This document shows, one piece after another, positions 50,461-58,580 of a stretch of 64,000 bases of DNA. This DNA comes from Planctomycetaceae bacterium (GTDB taxonomy: Bacteria > Planctomycetota > Phycisphaerae > Phycisphaerales > SM1A02). A model generated the notes under the pieces. The model worked only from the letters and a program-made list of their open reading frames with translations. It did not search any database and was not told the origin of the DNA. The position numbers were made by a program, and so were the translations under genes. Each line of letters begins with the position of its first letter. Within the stretch, counting starts at the first letter, position 1. The stretch covers positions 1 through 64,000 of the forward strand of contig CANLHK010000005.1 in assembly GCA_947490615.1 (NCBI GenBank), given 5' to 3'.

Positions 50461-51792
50461 TTACTCCGAGCGCGCTGCGTAGGAGACGCGTCTCCACATG
50501 CGCTCCATCGGACCAACCCCAAACCGCGCGATCCAGAGATTGGCTCCGACCACCAGCGCACTCCACACTGCCAGGGCAATGCAGGAGAACTTGAGGTCGA
50601 GCATCGAACCGAACCAGCCGAATCCCCACCACGAGGCGAGCGTGACGCACACGAGTGATTCGCAGAGATAGACGGTGAGCGCCATGCGGCCCGCGCGCTC
50701 GATTGCCCGTGCGATGACGCCCGTCCTGTGTGGGCCAGTCTCGACAAGCAGCATCGCGTAACCCAATGGAAGCGTGAGCCCGCCCAACTCCAGTCCAATG
50801 ACATGGAGCGATGCGGTGATCGGTGCTTCGACGCCAAACACCCAGTAGGGCGCGACCGCGAGAAGCGCCATCGGCACACCGATGAGAAACGCCACGCGCG
50901 CGATCCGATGCCGTCGCGCTGAGGCATCAGGCAAGAAGAGCCCAGTTCGAAAGGCGTACACACCACAGAGCATCATCGCGAAAGCATGCCAGCCGTAGCC
51001 GAAGAACGCTGCGAGCACGGAGAACCCGAAGGAGACGACGCGGAACACCAGCGCGTCAAGCGCAGGACCATCGCGATACGCAGCCGTTTCGGCGTCGAGC
51101 CAGATTGGATTGCCGATCTCGAAACCTGTTGCAAGCATGGCGGCGAATCCGCGCGGCGGAGGCGAAGTTGCAGGCGGCGACTCCGCTGCTGGCTCCATGG
51201 CAGACTCCGGCGAACCCGCCTCGCTCTGCACAACCTCACGCGTCAGCGTGCCCTGCGTCCACTCAGGATGCGCACGCAGCGCCCACTGCACCGTCGCGAA
51301 GAAGAGCGTGAGGACCGTCAGCGCCACCATGATCCACAGCAAGACCCGCGCGATCCACTTGATCGAGAGACGCGCCATCGCGAGCACCGCCACGCCAAGA
51401 ATCGAATAGAGCGTGAGAATGTCGCCGTACCACACCAGTGTTCCGTGCACGAGACCGATCGCAGCGAGCGTTCCCAGTCGGCGCATGCCGAAAGCCACGC
51501 GCGAACCGCCCGAGTTCACCACGCGCTCCGCCTGCATCGCCAACCCAAACCCAAACAGGATCGAGAAGAGCGAAATGCACTTGTAGGTGCAGAAGAACTC
51601 AACCAACGACCACGCAATCCAATCGCCCTCGTGCGGAGTCAAGCCCATTGGGACGATCGACGGATCCAATGCGACACCGAGCGGAAGAAAGAACATCCGC
51701 ACATTCACCAGCAGAATCCCTAAGAGCGCGACACCGCGGGCAAGGTCGACTCCGCGCAGGCGCTCGGATGGCGTGATCGGCGCGAGCGTCAT
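50461..51792 (-). CDS. DUF418 (YeiB-like) membrane protein
   Basis: Protein of 443 residues with about ten membrane helices. It opens with RGVDLARGVALLGILLVNVR, the signature of the DUF418/YeiB group, which is related to acyltransferase-3-type membrane proteins. The C-terminal DUF418 region holds GRMALTVYLCESLVCVTLAS and WWGFGWFGSMLDL, ending in FGVGPMERMWRRVSY. A Ser/Pro/Glu-rich cytoplasmic or periplasmic loop (residues about 180-225) is an insertion. The function of the family is unsettled. Its ATG overlaps the stop of the PQQ-propeller gene (ATGA), so the two are coupled. Confidence 0.88.
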   Translation of the reverse strand: MTLAPITPSERLRGVDLARGVALLGILLVNVRMFFLPLGVALDPSIVPMGLTPHEGDWIAWSLVEFFCTYKCISLFSILFGFGLAMQAERVVNSGGSRVAFGMRRLGTLAAIGLVHGTLVWYGDILTLYSILGVAVLAMARLSIKWIARVLLWIMVALTVLTLFFATVQWALRAHPEWTQGTLTREVVQSEAGSPESAMEPAAESPPATSPPPRGFAAMLATGFEIGNPIWLDAETAAYRDGPALDALVFRVVSFGFSVLAAFFGYGWHAFAMMLCGVYAFRTGLFLPDASARRHRIARVAFLIGVPMALLAVAPYWVFGVEAPITASLHVIGLELGGLTLPLGYAMLLVETGPHRTGVIARAIERAGRMALTVYLCESLVCVTLASWWGFGWFGSMLDLKFSCIALAVWSALVVGANLWIARFGVGPMERMWRRVSYAARSE

Positions 51793-53423
51793 CGGCGCAC
51801 TCTCCCCGCGGCCGTCGATGACGATCCTTCACCGATCGCTACGACCTCGCGCGCGGTGCGGTGATAGAGCACGCCATCTTCCGCAGCCGAGGGTGTGCTC
51901 ATCGACCAGCAGTCGCCAAGTTCACCAAGGTCATTCACCGCCGTCAACGCGCGCGCGTCGAGCACGGAAGCTGTCGTGTCAACAACCGCCACGGTGCCGA
52001 GCGTCGTGGTGAGATAGAGATGCTTCCCGATGACGACAGGCGTGGGGAAGAACGCATCGATCTCCCAACCATCGGTGCGCGAGCGATCCTCGTCGGCGAT
52101 CTCGACGCCGCGCGCGTCGAGCGTCTTGGTGCGCAAGGGTGCTCCATACTTCCGCGCGCCATCGACGGCGACACCGACAGGAAGTTCGAGGTACTCGACC
52201 TTGCCCGTGGCGATGTGCACGCGCCCGAGTGAGAAGGCGGGGCCGCTGTGACCTGCTCGAGCGAGCGCATTGCGGCGGTTGTTGGTCGTGCAGAGAAACC
52301 AGTGGTATCCGTTGGCCACGATGTTGGTGTGCCACTGCGGATGGACATGCAACACTTCGCCCTGCTGCAACGGGAACGCGTGATCGGCGAGCGTGCGAAT
52401 CTCTACATGATCGCGCGTGCTGTACTGCGCCTTGGATGCATCCCACGAGGTCACGCGCGCATCACGAACCAGTGACTGCTCGCGCAGCAGTGCTCCCGTC
52501 GTGGCGTCGAGCACCAGATGCGACTCTTCGGGCGCGTTCTTGAACCAGTAGGCGTGCTGGGCATCGGCGTGCATCGCATAGAGCGCCTCCCAACCATCGC
52601 CCGCACTCGGTTCAAACGACCAGACGCTCTTGCCTGTCGCCACATCGATCATGCTCAAGCCAATCGGCTTCTCAGGAACATCGTGCGGCCCACCGCGACC
52701 GACCAACACGCCGTGTGGACCAAGCACGGGCGTGCAGTAGAAGGTGCAGGGATCTTTGGCGATCCACACGAGACTTCCCGTACTGCGATCGACCGCATGG
52801 AGGTAGTTCCAGTGCGCGCGCTCGGGTTCAAATCGCTTGTGGGTGATTGCGATCGGCTCGATGGTGAGAATCAACTCACCCGCGAGAATCGGCTCGCACT
52901 GTCGATTGAAGGGGAACGCATCGGGCTGCGACCGAATCACGCGCTCCCAGATCGGATTGCCCGCGTGGTCGTAGCACGCCATCACGCCCGAGGAGTTGAA
53001 GAACCAGACGCGCGTCTCGTCACACACAGGCGACCACGAGGTCGAGTCGCTGAACGCGTACATCTGCGGGCTCGGCCGACCTCCTTGAAGTTCGACCGAC
53101 CAGAGCAGCGCGCCAGTCGCGCGATCGATGCAATGGCCGAGGACGCGATTCGATTGACGCACTCCTTCGCGCGCTTGCTCAGGAAAAGTCTCGACGAAGA
53201 GCTTGTCCCGCGACAACGCGAGTCCGCCTTGTCCAGCATTGGGAAGTGGGCAACGCCAAAGAATGTGTTCGTCGCGCGCCACCGACCACGAGGTGGGCGC
53301 GTGCACTTCAGGAACACTCCAGTTCGCGTGCGGACCAGAGGCCTGCGGCCACACACCGCCAGACTGCGGCGCGCATGAGGGAACAACGGACAGCACGAGG
53401 ATCAGAAGCCGCGCAATCGACAT
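51789..53423 (-). CDS. Secreted PQQ-like beta-propeller protein
   Basis: Protein of 544 residues with an export signal (ARLLILVLSVVPSCAPQSG, which could also be a lipoprotein signal with Cys17). Propeller blades show the PQQ-repeat pattern: DRATGALLWSVELQGG, HAGNPIWERVIRSQ, DRSTGSLVWIAKDPCTF, DVATGKSVWSFEPSAGD, DATTGALLREQSLVRD and HIATGKVEYLELPVGV, enough for a seven- or eight-bladed structure. Planctomycete proteins of this kind are usually scaffolds or BamB-like rather than true quinoproteins; no Cys-Cys or metal site of alcohol dehydrogenases is seen. It starts 30 bases after the DUF1501 gene. Confidence 0.85.
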   Translation of the reverse strand: MSIARLLILVLSVVPSCAPQSGGVWPQASGPHANWSVPEVHAPTSWSVARDEHILWRCPLPNAGQGGLALSRDKLFVETFPEQAREGVRQSNRVLGHCIDRATGALLWSVELQGGRPSPQMYAFSDSTSWSPVCDETRVWFFNSSGVMACYDHAGNPIWERVIRSQPDAFPFNRQCEPILAGELILTIEPIAITHKRFEPERAHWNYLHAVDRSTGSLVWIAKDPCTFYCTPVLGPHGVLVGRGGPHDVPEKPIGLSMIDVATGKSVWSFEPSAGDGWEALYAMHADAQHAYWFKNAPEESHLVLDATTGALLREQSLVRDARVTSWDASKAQYSTRDHVEIRTLADHAFPLQQGEVLHVHPQWHTNIVANGYHWFLCTTNNRRNALARAGHSGPAFSLGRVHIATGKVEYLELPVGVAVDGARKYGAPLRTKTLDARGVEIADEDRSRTDGWEIDAFFPTPVVIGKHLYLTTTLGTVAVVDTTASVLDARALTAVNDLGELGDCWSMSTPSAAEDGVLYHRTAREVVAIGEGSSSTAAGRVRR

Positions 53424-53453
53424 GCGCCAAGCGTAACGCGACTCCCTTCGTCG

Positions 53454-54932
53454 CTACGCCATGATCTGCCGAATCGGCTGCGCACCTTCCACGCCAACCA
53501 GCTTCTGGTCGAGGCCCGCGTAGAAGTAGGTGAGATGATTGGGATCAAGTCCCATGCACGCGAGCACCGTCGCATGGAGATGCTTCACATGGAAGCGCTC
53601 GCCGACGCCGATGGAACCAAGCTCGTCGGTTTCGCCCACGCTCACGCCACCTTTGAGGCCACCGCCCGCCATCCACATGGTGAAGCCGTAGGAGTTGTGG
53701 TCGCGTCCCGTGCCCTTGGCGTACTCCGCGGTGGGTTGACGACCAAACTCGCCGCCCCAGATCACCAGCGTTTCTTCGAGCAATCCGCGGCGCTTGAGGT
53801 CCTTGAGCAAGCCAGCGACAGGCTTGTCGGTGCGCCCCGCGTGGAACTCATGGTTGGTCTTGAGATCACCATGCGCATCCCACGATTCATCGTTGTGACC
53901 GCCACCCGAGTAGACCTGCACAAAGCGCACGCCGCGCTCAACGAGGCGACGCGCGAGAAGAAGTTTGTTGCCGAACTCTTCGGTGCGCGCCTCGTCGCAA
54001 CCGTAGAGCTCTTTGGTCTCCTTCGATTCTTGCGCGAGTTCCACCGCCTCGGGCGCAGTCGACTGCATGCGGTAGGCGAGCTCGTAACTTTCGATGCGAC
54101 TCTCAAGCTCGGAGTTCCCTGAGCGCAGCAAGGCGTGGCGTGTGTTCCACATCTTCAATCGATCGAGCATCGAGCGCTGCATCGTGTCGCTGCGTCCCTC
54201 GGGATTGGCAAGGTCAAGAATCGGCGGACCCTCGCCGCGCAAGACCGTCCCTTGATAGATCGCAGGCATGTAGCCGCTCGACCAGTTCTTCGCGCCTGAA
54301 ATCGGTCCGCCCGCGCTGTCGAGCATCACGACAAAGCCAGGGAGATTCTGGTTCACCGTGCCGAGGCCGTAATTCACCCACGATCCGATCGACGGCCCGC
54401 CGAGCAACTTGCCCGAGTTCATCATCAACATCGCGCTGCCGTGAATCGGACTGTCGGCGTACATGCTCTTGATGAACGCGATGTCGTCGACGCACTGCGC
54501 CGTGTGCGGGAAGAGATCACTCACCCATTGCCCACACTGTCCGTACTGGCGGAACTTCCACTTGGGACCGACGACGCGTCCTTCGTTCTTCTCGCCGCCG
54601 CGGCCTTTGGTCTTGACCTGAATCGTCTTGCCGTCGTGCTTGAAGAGCTCGGGCTTGTAGTCGTAGGTGTCGATGTGGCTCGGTCCGCCGTAACAGAAGA
54701 TGAAGATCACACTCTTGGCTTTGCCAGGAAGCATCGCGGGCTTTGCACCGAGCGGATTCACCGAGAGCGGTGTCGCACCATCAAACGCCAGCGCCTGCTT
54801 CTGGAGGAACCCATCGCGCGCCAACACATCCGCGAGCGCCACAGAGGTGAACGCACCGCCTGCTTGCCAGAGGAACTCGCGGCGGGTCTGCCCGCAGAAG
54901 GTGTTGAGTGGTCGGTTCATCGCGTCAGACAT
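53454..54932 (-). CDS. DUF1501 protein, twin-arginine exported (sulfatase-fold type)
   Basis: Protein of 492 residues with a Tat signal near the N-terminus (TRREFLWQAGGAFTSVALAD). Family segments in order: KSVIFIFCYGGPSHIDTYDY, KWKFRQYGQCGQWVSDLFPH, DDIAFIKSMYADSPIHGSAM, GSWVNYGLGTVNQNLPGFVV, RLVERGVRFVQVYSGGGHND, SWDAHGDLKTNHEFHAG and LVIWGGEFGRQPTAEYAKGT. DUF1501 shares the alkaline-phosphatase/sulfatase fold, but its activity is unknown. In planctomycetes it is almost always encoded next to a DUF1549/DUF1553 protein, as here (14-base gap), and the two are thought to work together outside the cytoplasm. Confidence 0.95.
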   Translation of the reverse strand: MSDAMNRPLNTFCGQTRREFLWQAGGAFTSVALADVLARDGFLQKQALAFDGATPLSVNPLGAKPAMLPGKAKSVIFIFCYGGPSHIDTYDYKPELFKHDGKTIQVKTKGRGGEKNEGRVVGPKWKFRQYGQCGQWVSDLFPHTAQCVDDIAFIKSMYADSPIHGSAMLMMNSGKLLGGPSIGSWVNYGLGTVNQNLPGFVVMLDSAGGPISGAKNWSSGYMPAIYQGTVLRGEGPPILDLANPEGRSDTMQRSMLDRLKMWNTRHALLRSGNSELESRIESYELAYRMQSTAPEAVELAQESKETKELYGCDEARTEEFGNKLLLARRLVERGVRFVQVYSGGGHNDESWDAHGDLKTNHEFHAGRTDKPVAGLLKDLKRRGLLEETLVIWGGEFGRQPTAEYAKGTGRDHNSYGFTMWMAGGGLKGGVSVGETDELGSIGVGERFHVKHLHATVLACMGLDPNHLTYFYAGLDQKLVGVEGAQPIRQIMA

Positions 54933-54946
54933 AGTGCGGCCTGCGG

Positions 54947-57781
54947 TCAGTCGATGTAGAGAAACTCATTCAGGTTCAGGAACACGAGGCAGAGGCTGTC
55001 GAGGGCGTGTGCTTCGGTGAGTCCGTCGCGCTGCTGCAATTCATCGAGGAAGGCGCAGGCTTCATCGACCTCGCGCGCGCTCGGCGCCACACCGCTCACG
55101 AGTTCGCGCGCACGAGCAACCTGCGCGCGCCGATCGTTGGGACGCTCGAATTCCACGCGGCGCGCGAGCTTGGCAGCCTCTTCGTTGACGAGGTCGCCGT
55201 TGATCATCGAGAGCGCCTGCGTCGGCACGACGGTCGCAAAGCGCACGGGGCAAGGGCTGTCGAGATCCGCGAGGTCAAAGGCCGACAACAGCGGATGCTG
55301 CAGTGAACGCTTGAGCTTGATGTAGAGCGTGCGACGCGTCCACGACTCCGTGGGCGTGAGCGGCCAGACTTCACCAGGTCGCGAAGAGGTCTGCAGCACC
55401 TCATCAGGAAGCGGCGGAAGGACGGGTGGCCCACCCACGGCGTCGTTCAGTGTGCCGTTGGCCGACAGCATCGAGTCACGCAGCTCTTCGGCGGTGAGAC
55501 GCCGCATGCGGAACCGCGAGAACAACTCGTTGGGCGCGTCCTTCTCGAGTGCATCAGAACCAGGAACGCTCGACATCCGATACGCAGCGCTCTGCATGAC
55601 GAGGCGATGCATCGCCTTGAGGCTCCCACCTTGTTCGACCATCGTCGCAGCGAGCCAATCGAGAAGCTCTGGGTGCGTCGGTGGCTCACCGAGCCGACCA
55701 AGATCACTGGACATCGGCGTGATGCCCGCGCCAAAGTGATGCTGCCAGATTCGATTGGAAATGGTGCGCCACGCCATGCCGTTGCGCGGATCGACAATCC
55801 AATTGGCCAGCGCGAGTCGACGGCCTGCGCTCTCGCCGTGTGCGGGCTTCACCGCTGCTTCAGGCGTAAAGCGCGCGGCGATGACAGGAACGCCAGGCTC
55901 TACGAGCTCGCCAAGCGAGTGCGGGCTGCCGCGCAAGTGCACATGGGTCTCGCGCGGCACGGGGTCTTCACGCACGGCCAACACGGTCTCGCCTTTCCAG
56001 TCGGGCGCGGGAAGTGACGCGAGTTCAGCATGGAGCGCGTCAAAACGCTTCGCCGCGTCCTCGCCGAGTTTCACAGCGATTTCGGCGCGCAACGGCTCTT
56101 GTGCCGCGAGGCCAAACGCGATGGAGCCGATCGTCGTCGCATCGAGCACGCGGTCGTAGAGCCGCACCTCGTCGATGTCGCCACTGAACGCGCCGCCACC
56201 AGGATGCATCGCACCGATGGAGAGTTCGCGCGCGGAGTCGAGCCTCGCCTTCGAGCCGCGACCGCGATCAACAGCGACGCCGTCCACAAAGAGCGCGAGG
56301 TCGCCCGTCGTACGACTGCGCGTCAACGCCACATGGTGCCAACGCCCATCGTTGTGGCCAGGACCCGACGAGAGGAAGGTCTCCGGATCACCCGTGCCCG
56401 CACACACAAAGCCGTTGCCCACCGACGAGACGCCAAAGTCCCGCACGATGCCAGGAACTTCCGCGTCGACCAACCCCTTGCCGAGAAACCAGCGGCGATC
56501 TCCGTCGGATCCGCCGCCCACATCGGTGGTGCGGTAGAAGAAGGAGATGGTGAAGTCGTCACCGATTGGTCGTTCGAGTTCGACGCGATCATCGCCGCCA
56601 TCAAAGTGAAAGCACGAACCAATGATGCCGGGCGCTTCAAAGCCCGCATCGCGCACCGTGGCGGTCGCGCCGTTTGGAACAGTGTTTCGCGCCGTCACAC
56701 CCTTGGGGTCAGAGAGAGGCAAGTGCGCGACGAGTCCTTCGCCTGGAGCCGTGTCGGGAAACGCGTCGAAGACCACGCGGCCCGTCCGAGCCTCCAATGA
56801 GCGCAACTCACCGACGATTGCGTCACGCCGCGCGACAAACGCACTGCGCTCACGCTCGGGATCGGAGCCGCCGAAGTCGCGTCGCACCATGCGCAGCACA
56901 TTGTCGGCCTCGATCGAATTGAACGGGCTCTCCTTGTATTGCGCGACGCCCGCGAAATACGCCGCAAACGCGTAGTACTCCTTCTGCTGAATCGGATCGC
57001 CCTTGTGATCGTGACAGCGCGCGCATCCAAGACTGATGCCAAGAAAGGTTCGCGCCGTCGTGTCGACCATGGAGTCCATGTCGTCGGCGACCGCTTGCTT
57101 GAGATCGGGAACCTCGTCGTCCCACAATCCGAGACGGAAGAACCCCGTCGCCACGAGGGTGTTGAAGTCGCGATCAGGAAGCTCGTCGCCCGCGAGTTGC
57201 GCGCGCACAAAGCGCGCGTACGGCATGTCGTCGTTGAGCGCCTGCACCACGAAGTCGCGGTACTTCCACGCCGCTTCCTTGTCGCTGTCGCGCTCAAATC
57301 CGTTGGTGTCGGCGTAGCGCACGAGGTCGAGCCAGTGTCGCGCCCACTTCTCGCCGTACTGCTTACTTGCGAGCAGGCCATCAAGAAGTCGGTCGTAGGC
57401 GTCGGGCGATGTGTCCGCGACAAACGCCGCCACCACTTCGGGTGTCGCAGGAAGTCCCGTGAGGTCGTAGGTCGCGCGACGCACCAAGGCCGCGCCACTC
57501 GCTTCAGGTGCAGGCTTCACGCCACGCGCTTCAAGACGCGCCAAGATGAATCGATCGATCTCGTTGCGGCACCACGCGCCATCGACGACTTGTGGAGCCG
57601 CGGGCTTGGCCAGGACGGTGTAGGCCCACCAAGCATCGCGCGCCGAGAGGGCCTTCTGCGCCACGACATCCTGCGACACGCTGGGCACTTGACCTAAGAC
57701 TTGCTCCATCGAGCGCATGGGCATGGCCAGCGCCACAAGCGCACCCGCGACAGGAATCGAAAGAAGAGCGCGGCAGAACAT
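54947..57781 (-). CDS. DUF1549/DUF1553 (PSCyt2-PSD1) protein with LamG insert
   Basis: Protein of 944 residues with a signal peptide (LSIPVAGALVALAM). DUF1549 covers about 68-290, with RWA-like RHWLDLVRYADTNGFERD and LGCARCHDHKGDPI (CxxCH at 253-257, a possible heme or metal site). A LamG/concanavalin-like domain (about 348-560) is inserted: VRDAGFEAPGIIGSCFHFDG, FTISFFYRTTDVGG, WHHVALTRSRTTGDLALFVD and DIDEVRLYDRVLD. DUF1553 follows from about 650 (RRLALANWIVDPRNGMAWRT, NRIWQHHFG, MRRLTAEELRDSMLSANGTL). The separate N-terminal PSCyt1 heme domain common in this family is absent. LamG suggests carbohydrate binding. First gene of the nine-gene run. Confidence 0.93.
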   Translation of the reverse strand: MFCRALLSIPVAGALVALAMPMRSMEQVLGQVPSVSQDVVAQKALSARDAWWAYTVLAKPAAPQVVDGAWCRNEIDRFILARLEARGVKPAPEASGAALVRRATYDLTGLPATPEVVAAFVADTSPDAYDRLLDGLLASKQYGEKWARHWLDLVRYADTNGFERDSDKEAAWKYRDFVVQALNDDMPYARFVRAQLAGDELPDRDFNTLVATGFFRLGLWDDEVPDLKQAVADDMDSMVDTTARTFLGISLGCARCHDHKGDPIQQKEYYAFAAYFAGVAQYKESPFNSIEADNVLRMVRRDFGGSDPERERSAFVARRDAIVGELRSLEARTGRVVFDAFPDTAPGEGLVAHLPLSDPKGVTARNTVPNGATATVRDAGFEAPGIIGSCFHFDGGDDRVELERPIGDDFTISFFYRTTDVGGGSDGDRRWFLGKGLVDAEVPGIVRDFGVSSVGNGFVCAGTGDPETFLSSGPGHNDGRWHHVALTRSRTTGDLALFVDGVAVDRGRGSKARLDSARELSIGAMHPGGGAFSGDIDEVRLYDRVLDATTIGSIAFGLAAQEPLRAEIAVKLGEDAAKRFDALHAELASLPAPDWKGETVLAVREDPVPRETHVHLRGSPHSLGELVEPGVPVIAARFTPEAAVKPAHGESAGRRLALANWIVDPRNGMAWRTISNRIWQHHFGAGITPMSSDLGRLGEPPTHPELLDWLAATMVEQGGSLKAMHRLVMQSAAYRMSSVPGSDALEKDAPNELFSRFRMRRLTAEELRDSMLSANGTLNDAVGGPPVLPPLPDEVLQTSSRPGEVWPLTPTESWTRRTLYIKLKRSLQHPLLSAFDLADLDSPCPVRFATVVPTQALSMINGDLVNEEAAKLARRVEFERPNDRRAQVARARELVSGVAPSAREVDEACAFLDELQQRDGLTEAHALDSLCLVFLNLNEFLYID

Positions 57782-57888
57782 CGGCGCAAAGGGTACCCGT
57801 CACCCACCGCACCCACTCCGCAGATTCGTGCGAGGCCAGACATTTCGCCTTTAGCAAGACATCGCGCTGAACCTCCCGATATCTCTGC

Positions 57889-58176
57889 ATGGCGCATGAC
57901 TGGCTCTTCGAAGTCCTCGGCTGGATCCCCGCGATCATCTTTCCTGCAGCGTCAGGGATGCAGCTCTTGACCATCATCCATCGCCGATGCTCTGCAGGCG
58001 TTTCTATCCCCGCTTGGGCCCTCTTTGCCTGCGCGAACCTCTGCCTCTTTGTCTACACCGAGAAGTACAGCGAGCTTGAGTCGATCATCGGCGCGCTTGG
58101 CACGGCGGTCCTCAACCTGTGCATCGTGGTGACGGCCATGAAGTACCGCCAAAAACCTGTCGGGAATACGGAGTGA
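57889..58176 (+). CDS. SemiSWEET/PQ-loop-like small membrane protein
   Basis: Protein of 95 residues with three membrane helices: VLGWIPAIIFPAASGMQLL, VSIPAWALFACANLCLFVY and SIIGALGTAVLNLCIVVTAM. The layout GW...FPAASGMQLLTIIHRRCSAGVS, then a Trp and Asn-containing helix 2 (ACAN) and an Asn in helix 3 (LNLC), follows SemiSWEET proteins, which dimerise to form a sugar uniporter. The diagnostic PQ pair is altered. It is divergent from the carbohydrate operon starting at 57781, so a transport link is attractive but inferred. No convincing ribosome-binding site is seen. Confidence 0.65.
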   Translation: MAHDWLFEVLGWIPAIIFPAASGMQLLTIIHRRCSAGVSIPAWALFACANLCLFVYTEKYSELESIIGALGTAVLNLCIVVTAMKYRQKPVGNTE

Positions 58177-58276
58177 TCGATTCCCGTCGATGCGCGCGCC
58201 GCCATACTGAGGCCGCAATCGCTGCGTGACTCCGAAGGCACAGTGCACAACCCTCCAAAGAAAGACAAGGAAAGAC

Positions 58277-58549
58277 ATGGACTCCTCGATCGTTCACATC
58301 ACGAATCGTCTCGCCTCCTCGATGCCCCTTCCCACGCGGTTCCCCGCGAAACGCGCCTTTGGGTGCTTGGCCGTGCTTGCTGCGGTCGCCGCGCTTGCAG
58401 GCTGTGTTGGCATCGGCGGACAGTCTCGCACCGAGCCACCCACGCTCGGTAAGCAGCTCACCGACCTGAAGTGCGCGCTCGATGCGCAGGCGATCACCCC
58501 CGAAGAGTACGCCCGCACCAAGCAGCGACTTCTTGACGGCAAGCCGTAA
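58277..58549 (+). CDS. Small SHOCT-like lipoprotein
   Basis: Start set at the ATG at 58277, which has AAGGA 6 bases upstream; the frame is open from 58226. The product is 90 residues. After a basic stretch comes a lipoprotein signal (LAVLAAVAALAGC), a short spacer, and a C-terminal helix pair TLGKQLTDLKCALDAQAITP then EEYARTKQRLLDGK. This is the pattern of a SHOCT domain (short C-terminal oligomerisation helix). Such proteins are common small envelope lipoproteins of unknown function. Preceded by the SemiSWEET-like gene on the same strand (100-base gap). Confidence 0.7.
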   Translation: MDSSIVHITNRLASSMPLPTRFPAKRAFGCLAVLAAVAALAGCVGIGGQSRTEPPTLGKQLTDLKCALDAQAITPEEYARTKQRLLDGKP

Positions 58550-58580
58550 GCGGCGCGCGGCATCAGTGGTCGCCCCGCGC

